This document shows positions 6,525 through 13,771 of a stretch of 48,101 nt of DNA, piece by piece; the stretch's first letter is position 1; each line of letters starts with the position of its first letter. A program made the position numbers and the translations under genes. The notes beneath the pieces were generated by a model. It saw only the letters and a program-made list of their open reading frames with translations, was not told the origin of the DNA and did not search any database. The DNA comes from Candidatus Kaiserbacteria bacterium (GTDB lineage Bacteria > Patescibacteriota > Minisyncoccia > Phycocordibacterales > Phycocordibacteraceae). The stretch lies in assembly GCA_016217905.1 (NCBI GenBank), contig JACRFL010000015.1, forward strand, positions 1-48,101. Reading direction: 5' to 3'.

Positions 6525-6698
6525 TCATCGGGGACGGGACCCGAGCACGGTGTGCCCGACCCGGTCCCAATCGACACCGAAGCACAGCGCCGCGCTGAGG
6601 ATGGCAACCAGCGCCAGCCACATCCATGTGTCCCTGGACAATCCAAGAAACACTTTCTTGTCCCACCAATTTTGGTAGGGGGGTTTTGCGTCGTACAT
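6525..6698 (-). CDS. 57-aa single-TM small protein (too short for ORF track)
   Basis: On the minus strand ATG 6698 is preceded by a near-ideal SD (GGAGGAG) and opens a 57-codon frame starting MYDAKPPYQNWWDKKVFLGL and ending VLGSRPR, with TGA at 6525. Residues ~25-43 (WMWLALVAILSAALCFGV) form one membrane segment, with an aromatic-rich N-terminal cytoplasmic stretch. A promoter (TTGACT, 16 nt, TACGCT) lies 35 bp upstream and a perfect terminator follows the stop, so the unit is complete and self-contained. The family is unknown. Strong promoter, SD and terminator together make it much more likely to be real than a chance ORF. Confidence 0.75.
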   Translation of the reverse strand: MYDAKPPYQNWWDKKVFLGLSRDTWMWLALVAILSAALCFGVDWDRVGHTVLGSRPR

Positions 6699-6732
6699 AA
6701 TCTCTCTCCTCCTCGAAGGAATCCCGAACTAA

Positions 6733-6760
6733 AGCGTAGCACCTCTTGATAAAAAGTCAA
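6733..6760 (-). promoter_or_regulatory. Sigma-70-type promoter for the 57-aa gene
   Basis: Reading the minus strand, TTGACT (6760-6755) is separated by 16 bases from TACGCT (6738-6733). Transcription would begin ~27 nt before ATG 6698, leaving room for the SD. The plus-strand TATACT box of the next gene lies just beyond. Confidence 0.65.
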
Positions 6761-6792
6761 GCATCGCAAAACGACCTGTATACTGAGGATAT

Positions 6793-7326
6793 ATGCTCTA
6801 TACAGGAAAAGGAGACGGCGGGACGACGACGGCATTTGGCTGTAATCAGCAGCGGATCTCGAAGTCTTCCGAATTGCCGAAGGCGCTCGGGGCGCTCGAT
6901 GAGTTGAATGCGTATCTCGGACTTGTGAAGATGCGGAGCGCGGCAGAGCCGCGCATAAAAGAAGCGGTGCGCGATGCACAGGATACGCTCTTTATAATCC
7001 AGGCCGAAGTCGCGGGCGCGGATAAGAGGGTGGGGGAGAGCGCAGTGGAAGGTATCGAAAAAATAGTGAATGATATAGAGAAAGAAATTCCTCCCCTCAA
7101 AGGATTCTCCATTGCGGGTGGCACCGAGCTCTCCGCGCTCCTTGACGTCGCGCGGACGCTCGCGCGGAGAGCCGAGCGGCGCGTCATCGCGGTGAAGGAA
7201 ATGAATCTGCGCGACGTCACTCCGGCGACACTCGCGTATCTGAACCGTCTCTCCTCGCTCCTCTTCGCGCTCGCGCGTCTTGCCAACCACCTCGCCGGCG
7301 TTGCGGAGGAAACGCCGCGGTATTAG
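6793..7326 (+). CDS. Cob(I)alamin adenosyltransferase, PduO type
   Basis: A 177-aa trimeric ATP:cob(I)alamin adenosyltransferase that makes adenosylcobalamin. Motifs: YTGKGDGGTTTAFG at the N-terminus (ATP site), ALGALDELNAYLGL, then FSIAGGTELSALLDVARTLARRAERRV and YLNRLSSLLFALARLAN, all characteristic of the PduO/EutT-like fold. Length is normal. TATACT ends eight bases before ATG 6793, so the message is probably leaderless. It converges on and overlaps by 4 bp the oxidase-like gene. Its user may be a B12-dependent ribonucleotide reductase elsewhere, since no other cobalamin gene is in the window. Confidence 0.9.
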   Translation: MLYTGKGDGGTTTAFGCNQQRISKSSELPKALGALDELNAYLGLVKMRSAAEPRIKEAVRDAQDTLFIIQAEVAGADKRVGESAVEGIEKIVNDIEKEIPPLKGFSIAGGTELSALLDVARTLARRAERRVIAVKEMNLRDVTPATLAYLNRLSSLLFALARLANHLAGVAEETPRY

Positions 7327-8024
7327 CCGGCGCGTTTCTCGTGCAGAGCGATTTCGTGGATTGAACGATTGCGGTGGATGATCTCGTCGTTCCGCACACT
7401 CCGAAAGAATTCATACTGGCTTCTCGGGTGGCGACCATACTGGGCGAGGAACTCGCTCTCGATAGATCTGCTCTTCAGCATCTCTTCGTTCTCCGCGAGG
7501 AAGAGGGAGTATTGATCGAATGCGTGCTGCTCGAAAAGGTAATTAGTCTCGAGCGACCAGCGCGGGTTGATGAAGTACAAAAGGTATGACAGCCAGAAAT
7601 AGAAAAAAGCGAAAAGCGTCGGGATGAGCGTGTGGCGGACGATACCGGCACGCTTCTCTTTGCGCGCGAGGGTGGAAATGACGACAACATGCATCGTTTC
7701 GTTTTCAGAAGCGAAGTGTGCAAATCGCGCGATAGTCGAGAGTTTGAGCGCGCGCCGCTCGTTCGAATAGAAGAGAGTGAGGAGCGTGAACGCAGCCGAG
7801 GTCCATGAGTGATAGGGGACGCGCGCGATAACCTCGACGGCGCGAAACTTAAGATACGAAGGTTTTCCATACACTGCGTTGCCGCACCATACGAGCACCA
7901 CGCCGAGGATTCTAGGCACGAGACCGACGTTATATGCGTCGAGCGGCTCTTTATACGCCCGCAAAGTCGCTTCGTCGTTCAGAGCCTCCACAAGCTTCTC
8001 GAACTCCTCGTATTCGTCCTGCAT
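7323..8024 (-). CDS. Alternative oxidase (AOX)-like di-iron carboxylate protein
   Basis: About 233 aa (GTG 8033 would add three residues). In track numbering all six di-iron ligands of alternative oxidase can be placed: Glu67 in AVEVIARVPYHSW (the LET motif region), Glu112 and His115 in NETMH (NERMH), Glu168 in FEQHA (LEEEA), and Glu217 with His220 in NDEIIH (DEAHH). A hydrophobic pair of helices (TLIPTLFAFFYFWLSYLLYFI) fits the interfacial membrane-binding region. AOX oxidises ubiquinol and reduces oxygen to water without proton pumping. No respiratory or quinone genes are nearby, so it may act as an oxygen scavenger. Family membership is well supported by motifs; the substrate is inferred. 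Confidence 0.85.
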   Translation of the reverse strand: MQDEYEEFEKLVEALNDEATLRAYKEPLDAYNVGLVPRILGVVLVWCGNAVYGKPSYLKFRAVEVIARVPYHSWTSAAFTLLTLFYSNERRALKLSTIARFAHFASENETMHVVVISTLARKEKRAGIVRHTLIPTLFAFFYFWLSYLLYFINPRWSLETNYLFEQHAFDQYSLFLAENEEMLKSRSIESEFLAQYGRHPRSQYEFFRSVRNDEIIHRNRSIHEIALHEKRAG

Positions 8025-8107
8025 GCGGCGCACAATATCATGTTTCTCGTATTCGTGTTATAAAAATCTCGTGCCCGCCTACGTTAAAACTGCGACGGGG
8101 CAAGCAT

Positions 8108-8180
8108 GGCGGTTATGGTGTAATGGTTAACACTGGAGCTTGTGGAGCTCTCGATTCGGGTTCAATTCCCGATAACCGCC
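8108..8180 (+). tRNA. tRNA-His (anticodon GTG)
   Basis: G-1 (8108) pairs with C73 (8180), a histidine identity feature. The acceptor GCGGTTA pairs with TAACCGC. The anticodon stem GGAGC/GCTCT holds loop TTGTGGA (anticodon GTG), and the T arm is TCGGG-TTCAATT-CCCGA. Unlike the Val and Leu tRNAs here, CCA is not encoded (CCC follows), so CCA addition is required. Confidence 0.93.
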
Positions 8181-8213
8181 CCCGTTTTTGGCGTGATACT
8201 ATGTTATGTGCGG

Positions 8214-8852
8214 ATGAAGAGTTTGCTTCTCGGTATTGTGGTGATTATCATCGCGGGTTTCGGAGGGCTCGTGTACCGCAATGCGCTCGAATATTCGGCA
8301 CGGCCGATCGCCTGTCCGGTCGACGCGCTCGTGTGTCCCGACGGCACGTCGGTCTCTCGCGAAGGGATGTCGTGCACATTCCCCGCCTGTCCGCCGCCGA
8401 ATGTCTCGCTTTTGGGCGTCGGCATCTCGTTCGCGCTCCCGGGCAGCTTTGAGGAGAGCGAACTTCCGGATGCCGCGAGCATCGCCGCGTACGCGTCAGC
8501 GAGCGCGGACTCACTTTCGGGCGCCGCAATCGTGATTCGCCGCTACGCGATCGCGGCGTCCTCGACCGCGCTTGCGACCATAGAGCAAACGGCACTACGC
8601 GGCACATCCGGGGTGCCGGTCGGTGCAGTGGCGTTTTCTTCCACAGTGCTCGACAATCGCCGCTTCACGATCGTCTCGATTGAACGCTTCGAGGGCGTGG
8701 TCGACACAGCGTACTACCTCGCGCGCGGCGCGGACGTGCTGCGCTTCGACGCGATCGACCGGGGCGTCGCGGTTTGGACCGATTCGAATCTCGATACTTC
8801 GACGCTCCCGGCGCACGCGGCGCTCCGGAAACTTCTCGCAACCTTGCAGTGA
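8214..8852 (+). CDS. Membrane-anchored protein with Cys-rich CPDG motif
   Basis: Using ATG 8214 (the track start lies inside tRNA-His) gives about 212 aa. Residues 2-20 (LLLGIVVIIIAGFGGLVY) are a membrane anchor or uncleaved signal. A four-Cys segment follows: IACPVDALVCPDGTSVSREG and CTFPACPPP. This CPDG unit recurs in extracytoplasmic proteins of Parcubacteria and resembles a tiny disulfide-bonded module. The remaining ~150 residues look like a globular domain starting LLGVGISFALPGSFEE, with no motif I recognise. It lies just upstream of another exported protein, the SIMPL protein. Function unknown, probably at the cell surface. Confidence 0.8.
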   Translation: MKSLLLGIVVIIIAGFGGLVYRNALEYSARPIACPVDALVCPDGTSVSREGMSCTFPACPPPNVSLLGVGISFALPGSFEESELPDAASIAAYASASADSLSGAAIVIRRYAIAASSTALATIEQTALRGTSGVPVGAVAFSSTVLDNRRFTIVSIERFEGVVDTAYYLARGADVLRFDAIDRGVAVWTDSNLDTSTLPAHAALRKLLATLQ

Positions 8853-8908
8853 GAGTAGCGCGGCGGTGTATACTGGGGATAGCTTTACTCCGTAATCGAT
8901 TTTCCCAC

Positions 8909-9712
8909 ATGAACAACGATTTTTTCAGCAGCATATTCAACAATGGCGTCATGCGCGTTGCGGTTGTCGGCGTCCTCGCCATTCTCGCACTCTTCCTGCT
9001 CGCGCAGACGATAGCCGTCGCAGGGGATTTCGGCCGACCGGGCGCTCCGGCGACCGACACCATCACTGTACAGGGCGACGGTCAGGCGACGATGGCGCCG
9101 GATGTCGCGCGCGTTTCCTTCACGGTGCAACACACCTCGCCGACGGTTGTCGATGCTCAGGCCGCGACCACCAAGCAGGCGAATGCGGCGCTCGCTTTCG
9201 TCACAAGCCAGGGCGTTGCGGAAAAAGACGTGAAGACGCTCTCTTACAACATCTCTCCGCAATACTCATATCCGAACCCCTGTACGGGCGGGGCACTCTG
9301 CCCGGACTACAACCGCGCGCCAAAGATCACCGGCTATCAGGTCTCCGAGACTATTCAGGTGACGGCGCGCGATCTCTCCGCGGTCGGCGCGCTCCTCGGC
9401 GGGCTCGGGAAGCTCGGAGTGCAGAATGTAAGCGGCCCCTCCTTCGCGCTTGATGACGCGACGGCCGGCTACGCTGCCGCCCGCGCCGACGCTATCGCAA
9501 AGGCGAAGGCGCAGGCGGCGCTGCTTGCGGGTCAGCTCGGCGTCTCGCTCAAGAAGATCGTGAACTTCAGCGAGTCCTCGGGCGGATATCCGTACCCGAT
9601 GATGTACGGCATGGGCGGCGGCATATCCGAGTCGAAAGCCGCGACGCCGGAAGTGCCGGTCGGGGAGAATACGTATCGCGCGTCGGTCTCGATCACCTAC
9701 GAGATCCGCTGA
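8909..9712 (+). CDS. SIMPL (DUF541) domain exported protein
   Basis: The best start is ATG 8909 (267 aa), not the track's 8774, because TATACT (8869-8874) and the hydrophobic anchor fit it. Residues ~13-38 form a membrane segment or signal. The SIMPL domain starts at DTITVQGDGQATMAPDVARVSFTVQ, continues through QANAALAFVTSQGVAEKDVKTLSYNISPQY and GYQVSETIQVTARDL, and ends YRASVSITYEI. SIMPL proteins form envelope-associated oligomers and are linked to stress resistance; the biochemical role is unclear. A Cys pair (PCTGGALCPDY) sits in an insertion. Confidence 0.9.
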   Translation: MNNDFFSSIFNNGVMRVAVVGVLAILALFLLAQTIAVAGDFGRPGAPATDTITVQGDGQATMAPDVARVSFTVQHTSPTVVDAQAATTKQANAALAFVTSQGVAEKDVKTLSYNISPQYSYPNPCTGGALCPDYNRAPKITGYQVSETIQVTARDLSAVGALLGGLGKLGVQNVSGPSFALDDATAGYAAARADAIAKAKAQAALLAGQLGVSLKKIVNFSESSGGYPYPMMYGMGGGISESKAATPEVPVGENTYRASVSITYEIR

Positions 9713-9713
9713 A

Positions 9714-9742
9714 TTGACGCGTTCGGGGTGTTATAGTATGCT
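9714..9742 (+). promoter_or_regulatory. Promoter of the secE-nusG-rplK operon
   Basis: TTGACG (9714-9719) and TATGCT (9737-9742) are separated by exactly 17 bases. The -35 begins just after the SIMPL stop codon. The start site would fall near 9749, about 44 nt before secE. Confidence 0.75.
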
Positions 9743-9754
9743 CTCGGTATAGAG

Positions 9755-9772
9755 AGCCCGCGGGGCTTTTTT
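9755..9772 (+). terminator. Terminator-like hairpin right after the secE promoter
   Basis: AGCCC-GCG-GGGCT followed by six T's has the form of an intrinsic terminator. It lies only a few bases after the predicted start site, so it either ends read-through from the SIMPL gene or attenuates the secE operon. Confidence 0.65.
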
Positions 9773-9792
9773 ATTTGACTGACGATATCTTC

Positions 9793-9978
9793 ATGATCTC
9801 ACCTCTCACCTACCTGAAGCATGTCCGCGAAGAGTTCGCTCACATCGTCTGGCCGACGAATCGGACGGCGGTCGCGCACACGCTCGTCGTTCTCTTTATT
9901 GCGGCGGCCATCGCGCTTCTCGTCAGCCTGCTGGATTACGTCCTGAACCTGTCGGTAAGCCGCATCGCGGGCGGCTAA
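9793..9978 (+). CDS. secE: Preprotein translocase subunit SecE
   Basis: A 61-aa single-TM SecE from ATG 9793. The track's TTG 9775 is unlikely. The amphipathic helix MISPLTYLKHVREEFAHIVWPT has the family's conserved WP(T/S) before the membrane segment AHTLVVLFIAAAIALLVSLLDYVL. SecE clamps SecY in the protein-export channel. It is followed 4 bp later by nusG and then rplK, the classical order, which confirms the call despite the short length. Confidence 0.93.
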   Translation: MISPLTYLKHVREEFAHIVWPTNRTAVAHTLVVLFIAAAIALLVSLLDYVLNLSVSRIAGG

Positions 9979-9982
9979 TCTT

Positions 9983-10624
9983 ATGGACACGACCCAACCC
10001 TTGCACAGCGGTGAGATGGATCTGCCGGAAGAGATCGGCATGGCGGACATTGCACCCTCAGTGCGCAAAGAGATTCGCGACGAGACCGTGCCGAAGTCGG
10101 AGGACGCGCGCTGGTACACCATCCACACCTACGCCGGCTACGAGAATGCTGTGGAGCGCAATTTGAAGCAACGTATAGAATCACTCGGTATGGAAGGGAA
10201 GATATTCGACGTGGTTGTCCCGACCGAGAAGAAGATCAGGGTGAAGGCAGGAAAGCGCGTAATCGAAGAAGAGAAGATCTATCCGGGCTATATCCTCGTG
10301 CGGATGATTGTGGACGATGATTCATGGTTCGTGGTGCGCAATACGCCCCGCGTGACGGGCTTCGTCGGAAGTGGCAATACGCCGGTCCCGATGGAGGAGT
10401 CAGAGGTCGCGGGCCTCATGAAGCGTATGACGGCCGAGGCGCCGAAGCACCGCATCGACCTCGTGAAGGATGATCCTATCGTCATCAGCGACGGCCCATT
10501 CAAGGATCTCGAGGGCAAGGTGGGAGAAATCGATGAGAGCCGCGGCAAGGTGAAGGTCATGGTTTCGATGTTCGGGCGCGAAACGCCGGTCGAGCTTGAT
10601 TTCTTGCAGGTGCGCAAACTCTAA
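9983..10624 (+). CDS. nusG: Transcription termination/antitermination factor NusG
   Basis: 213 aa. The NGN domain starts at ARWYTIHTYAGYENAVERNLKQRI and includes KIYPGYILVRMIVDDDSWFVVRNTPRVTGFVG. The KOW domain is near the end: DPIVISDGPFKDLEGKVGEID and VMVSMFGRETPVELDF. NusG binds RNA polymerase, increases processivity, assists Rho and links to the ribosome. It has an extra ~42-residue acidic N-terminal extension (MDTTQPLHSGEMDLPEE...) ahead of the NGN domain. No SD. Confidence 0.97.
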   Translation: MDTTQPLHSGEMDLPEEIGMADIAPSVRKEIRDETVPKSEDARWYTIHTYAGYENAVERNLKQRIESLGMEGKIFDVVVPTEKKIRVKAGKRVIEEEKIYPGYILVRMIVDDDSWFVVRNTPRVTGFVGSGNTPVPMEESEVAGLMKRMTAEAPKHRIDLVKDDPIVISDGPFKDLEGKVGEIDESRGKVKVMVSMFGRETPVELDFLQVRKL

Positions 10625-10642
10625 GGTAGAGTCACATTCACT

Positions 10643-11062
10643 ATGGCTACCGTTGTAAAGAAGATAAAACTCCAGATTCCGGGCGGCGCTGCGACGCCGG
10701 CGCCTCCGGTCGGCACCGCGCTCGGCCCTGCCGGCGTGAATATCGGCCAGTTCGTGACCCAGTTCAACGCGGCGACACAGGATAAGCGGGGGAGCATCAT
10801 CCCGATCGAGCTCTCGGTCTACGACGACCGCTCCTTTACTTTCGTCATGAAGAATCCGCCGGCTTCGCGCCTTATCCTCAAGGCGCTCGGTATTGAGAAG
10901 GGTTCAAGCAAGGCGAAGGAGACGAAGGTAGGCACCATCACGAAGGCACAGATCGCGGCGATTGTTGAAGAGAAGATGCCGGATATGAACGCGAGCTCCG
11001 CCGAAGCGGCGGCGCGTACAATCGCGGGCACAGCGCGGAGCATGGGCGTGGAAGTGAAATAG
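10643..11062 (+). CDS. rplK: Ribosomal protein L11
   Basis: A 139-aa uL11 of normal length. The N-terminal domain [28 protein letters not shown] and the C-terminal rRNA-binding domain ([40 protein letters not shown]) are intact. L11 binds the GTPase-associated centre of 23S rRNA. In most bacteria rplA (L1) follows, but here the next gene is folA on the opposite strand, only 3 bp away. That fits the L1-less Parcubacteria group. Confidence 0.97.
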   Translation: MATVVKKIKLQIPGGAATPAPPVGTALGPAGVNIGQFVTQFNAATQDKRGSIIPIELSVYDDRSFTFVMKNPPASRLILKALGIEKGSSKAKETKVGTITKAQIAAIVEEKMPDMNASSAEAAARTIAGTARSMGVEVK

Positions 11063-11065
11063 TTT

Positions 11066-11593
11066 TTATTTTCGATCGAGTGTGTAGAAACGGTGAGGGG
11101 GAACTCCCGCACCGTTTTCTTCTGAAATCATCCTGAACTCTTGTTCGTACGGAGGGAAGAACGTATCGGCATCAGCTTCATCATCAACAAGGGTGAGGTA
11201 CACGCGATTCGCGTAGGGAAGTGCGGCAGCATAAAGCTCGCCGCCGCCGATAACAAACATTTCATCGGAGCCCGGTGCGCGCGCCGCAGCGGCGCGCGCT
11301 ACCTCAAGCGAGTCAACCACGACCGCGCCCGACGCTTTATAGTCCGCCCGTCGCGTCACGACGATATTAGTGCGGTTCGATAACGGCCGGAATTTCTCCG
11401 GCAGGGATTCCCAGGTTTTACGGCCCATGATGACTGGATGTCCCATCGTGAGCTCCTTAAATCGCCGCATATCTTCGGGTAGGTGCCAGAGCAGTTGGCC
11501 GCTTTTCCCTAATTCTCTATTCTTCCCGATTGCGGCGATGAGCGAAATGCGCCTCGAACTATATTCTGTGTCAATATCTGTACCTTTTGGCAT
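11066..11593 (-). CDS. folA: Dihydrofolate reductase
   Basis: A 175-aa DHFR that reduces dihydrofolate to tetrahydrofolate with NADPH. Motifs: ISLIAAIGKNRELGKSGQLLWHLPEDMRRFKELT (the Trp and Asp positions of the active site are present), GHPVIMGRKTWESLP, and the NADPH-binding FVIGGGELYAAALP. A short N-terminal extension (MPKGTDIDTEYSSRR) precedes the core. It is divergent from the dut/dcd-thyA-glyA genes, with only 18 bp between the start codons, so the thymidylate-pathway genes share one promoter region. Confidence 0.95.
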   Translation of the reverse strand: MPKGTDIDTEYSSRRISLIAAIGKNRELGKSGQLLWHLPEDMRRFKELTMGHPVIMGRKTWESLPEKFRPLSNRTNIVVTRRADYKASGAVVVDSLEVARAAAARAPGSDEMFVIGGGELYAAALPYANRVYLTLVDDEADADTFFPPYEQEFRMISEENGAGVPPHRFYTLDRK

Positions 11594-11611
11594 TTCCCGT
11601 ATACTAGCAGG

Positions 11612-12175
11612 ATGTCAGTTATCGGCATCCACGAAGTCGTCCGAAGGATCAAAGAAGACAATTTGATCACCGGTCTCGCCGGACGCGATCTCTCCAACCC
11701 GGAAGGGACGGGCATTGATCTGCGTCTCGGAGCGGTGCACAAAATGACGGAGGGCGGTGCGTATATTGAAGCCGACGGTCCCGCAGGCCTCGGGAAGCGC
11801 AGCGGCGTAAAGACGGAAGAACTCTATCGCCTCAAAGAAGGTGAGGTACAGGACGAACTCATAATCGAACCCGGCGAATACTATCTCGTGCAGACAGCCG
11901 AAACCGTGCACACGCCGCTCGACCTTATGCCGATGGCGTATCCGAGGAGTTCTCTCTTTCGTGCAGGACTGCTCTTGCTCGCAACAAAGACCGACCCCGG
12001 GTATGAGGGACAGCTCACCTTCGGCCTTACGAACTTGAGTTCCTTTCCGGTGAAGCTCCAGCTCGGTGCGCGCATCTGCAACATTGTGTTCCATAAGATC
12101 GAGGGCGATGCCATCGGCTATCGCGGACAACACCAGGGCGGCCGCGTCTCGCACGGAGAGGAAACCCAAGTTTAG
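11612..12175 (+). CDS. dUTPase / dCTP deaminase-family protein
   Basis: A 187-aa trimeric dUTPase-fold protein. GTGIDLRLGAVHKM, PGEYYLVQTAETVHTPLDLMPMAYPRSSLFRAGLLLLATKTDPGYEGQLTFGLTNLS and LQLGARICNIVFHKI match the dCTP deaminase/dUTP diphosphatase superfamily. The phrase PRSSLFRAG, not the deaminase's GKSSLAR, suggests it may act as the dUTPase (dUTP to dUMP) beside the deaminase that follows 2 bp later. TATACT ends 6 bp before ATG 11612, giving a leaderless message. The specific activity is inferred from pairing and motif differences. Confidence 0.85.
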   Translation: MSVIGIHEVVRRIKEDNLITGLAGRDLSNPEGTGIDLRLGAVHKMTEGGAYIEADGPAGLGKRSGVKTEELYRLKEGEVQDELIIEPGEYYLVQTAETVHTPLDLMPMAYPRSSLFRAGLLLLATKTDPGYEGQLTFGLTNLSSFPVKLQLGARICNIVFHKIEGDAIGYRGQHQGGRVSHGEETQV

Positions 12176-12177
12176 GT

Positions 12178-12774
12178 ATGTTCCTATCTGACAATGACAT
12201 CAAGAAGGGGCTTAAGGATGGTAGCATCGTCATCCACCCGTTCAATTCGAAGCATCTGCAGCCGGTGAGCTACGACGTCACGCTCGGAAATGAATTTGAG
12301 GTAAACAACCGTCATGCGATGACTGCCATTGATACCGTGAACAAAATTTATCCGGAGACCCGCACGGTGAAAGTAAAAGACGGCAAGGCGTTCATCCTCC
12401 ACCCGGGCGAGAGTGTGCTCGGCAAACAGCGCGAGTTCATCGGCGTTGATCGGAATCACCTCATCATCCTCTCCGGCAAATCGTCGCTTGCACGCGTCGG
12501 ACTTGTGGTGCACAACACCGCGATGCTCTTCAATCCGTGCCACTATTTCTATCCGACGTTCGAACTGGTGAATACGAACAACGTACCGATCGTGTTGCGG
12601 CCCGGCATGACCATCGCCCAACTCCTGTTCGCTCGGCTCACGGGCCCGGCGGGACGGACCTATAAGGAAACGGGACGGTATGGCGCAAAAAACTCGAACC
12701 ATTTCGCTCAGGAACGGGGAATCGCCCCAAAGAAAAAGCCGGCTAAAAAGAAAGCGGCGAAGAAAAGGAAATAA
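12178..12774 (+). CDS. dcd: dCTP deaminase-like protein
   Basis: 198 aa. MFLSDNDIKKGLKDGSIVIHPF and SYDVTLGNEF are standard dCTP deaminase N-terminal motifs. GKSSLARVGLVVHNTA carries the catalytic-site Ser and Arg of the family, and the catalytic Glu is in FELVN. The usual IDPGFEG-type segment is replaced by LFNPCHYFYP, a divergence from typical Dcd, so bifunctional or altered activity is possible. A Lys-rich tail (PKKKPAKKKAAKKRK) is added at the C-terminus. It forms dUTP from dCTP for thymidylate synthesis and sits between the paralogue and thyA. Confidence 0.85.
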   Translation: MFLSDNDIKKGLKDGSIVIHPFNSKHLQPVSYDVTLGNEFEVNNRHAMTAIDTVNKIYPETRTVKVKDGKAFILHPGESVLGKQREFIGVDRNHLIILSGKSSLARVGLVVHNTAMLFNPCHYFYPTFELVNTNNVPIVLRPGMTIAQLLFARLTGPAGRTYKETGRYGAKNSNHFAQERGIAPKKKPAKKKAAKKRK

Positions 12775-12784
12775 TTTCACTCGT

Positions 12785-13768
12785 ATGAAAAAACGCCATC
12801 CCGAATACCAGTACCTCGACCTCGTTCGCGACACGCTTGAGAACGGAGAGAAGCAGGTGGATGCGGGGACGGGCGTAAAGACCTACAGCGTCTTCGGGAG
12901 GCAGATCCGTTTTGATCTGTCACATGGGTTGCCGCTCCTCACGACGAAGAAGGTGTACTGGAACGGCGTGCTCCACGAGCTCTACTGGTTCCTCTCAGGT
13001 CAATCCAACATCAAATATCTCGTGGATAACAACGTTCATATTTGGGACGACTACCCCTACAAGATCTACAAAGAAAAGGTGGCGAAGGGGAAGGAGCCTG
13101 AACTCACGAAGGAGACATTCATAGAGAAAATAGCCAAGAGCGCCGCATTCGCGAAAAAGCACGGAGAACTCCGCCATATTTATGGCGAGCTCTGGCGGCG
13201 CTGGCCGGCGGAGGGCAAGCGGACCGTGGATCAGCTCGGCTGGGTGATAGAAGAGCTCCGGAAGGATCCGGATGCGCATAACACGATCGTTACCGCGTGG
13301 AATCCGCACTATCTCTACAGCATGGCGAAGCCGGGCGAAGGCGTGCGATTCCCGATCTGTCACAACCTGTACCAGGTAAACGTCAAGCACGGGAAGGTGT
13401 GTTTACAGCTGTATCAGCGGAGCGCCGATATATTTCTCGGCGTGCCGTTCAACATCGCAAGCTACGCGCTCCTCACGATGATCATTGCGAAGATACTCGG
13501 CCGCGAGCCGGGCGAATTCGTCCATACGTTCGGCGACCTGCATGTGTACGAGAATCACCGCGCACAAGCGAAAGAACAGCTTGCGCGCAAGCCGCGACCC
13601 TTCCCGAAAGTGAAGTTCACGAAGTCGTTCAAGACGCTCGATTCATTCCGCCCGGGATTCGTCGAGCTCGTCGATTACGATCCGCATCCGCCGATCAAAG
13701 CGGAATTAGCGGTCGTCGGCGGCTACAACGAGAAACTGCACCGCGCTAAGAAAAAGACTAAACGATAA
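12785..13768 (+). CDS. thyA: Thymidylate synthase
   Basis: 327 aa from ATG 12785. The track start lies inside dcd. It converts dUMP to dTMP using methylenetetrahydrofolate. Motifs: FDLSHGLPLLTTKKVYWNGVLHELYWFLSG, the catalytic Cys (about residue 192) in FPICHNLYQV, RSADIFLGVPFNIASYALL and GDLHVYENH. The usual RSCD is RSAD here, and an insert of ~30 residues (KIYKEKVAKGKEPELTKETFIEK...) lengthens it relative to E. coli ThyA. It follows dcd by 10 bp and precedes glyA by 3 bp, a functional chain. Confidence 0.96.
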   Translation: MKKRHPEYQYLDLVRDTLENGEKQVDAGTGVKTYSVFGRQIRFDLSHGLPLLTTKKVYWNGVLHELYWFLSGQSNIKYLVDNNVHIWDDYPYKIYKEKVAKGKEPELTKETFIEKIAKSAAFAKKHGELRHIYGELWRRWPAEGKRTVDQLGWVIEELRKDPDAHNTIVTAWNPHYLYSMAKPGEGVRFPICHNLYQVNVKHGKVCLQLYQRSADIFLGVPFNIASYALLTMIIAKILGREPGEFVHTFGDLHVYENHRAQAKEQLARKPRPFPKVKFTKSFKTLDSFRPGFVELVDYDPHPPIKAELAVVGGYNEKLHRAKKKTKR

Positions 13769-13771
13769 CTT

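Noticed and set aside
6339-6979. ORFs of 68-178 aa on both strands around the terminator
   Set aside because: They read through the perfect terminator palindrome and overlap the better supported 57-aa gene; no SD or family match.
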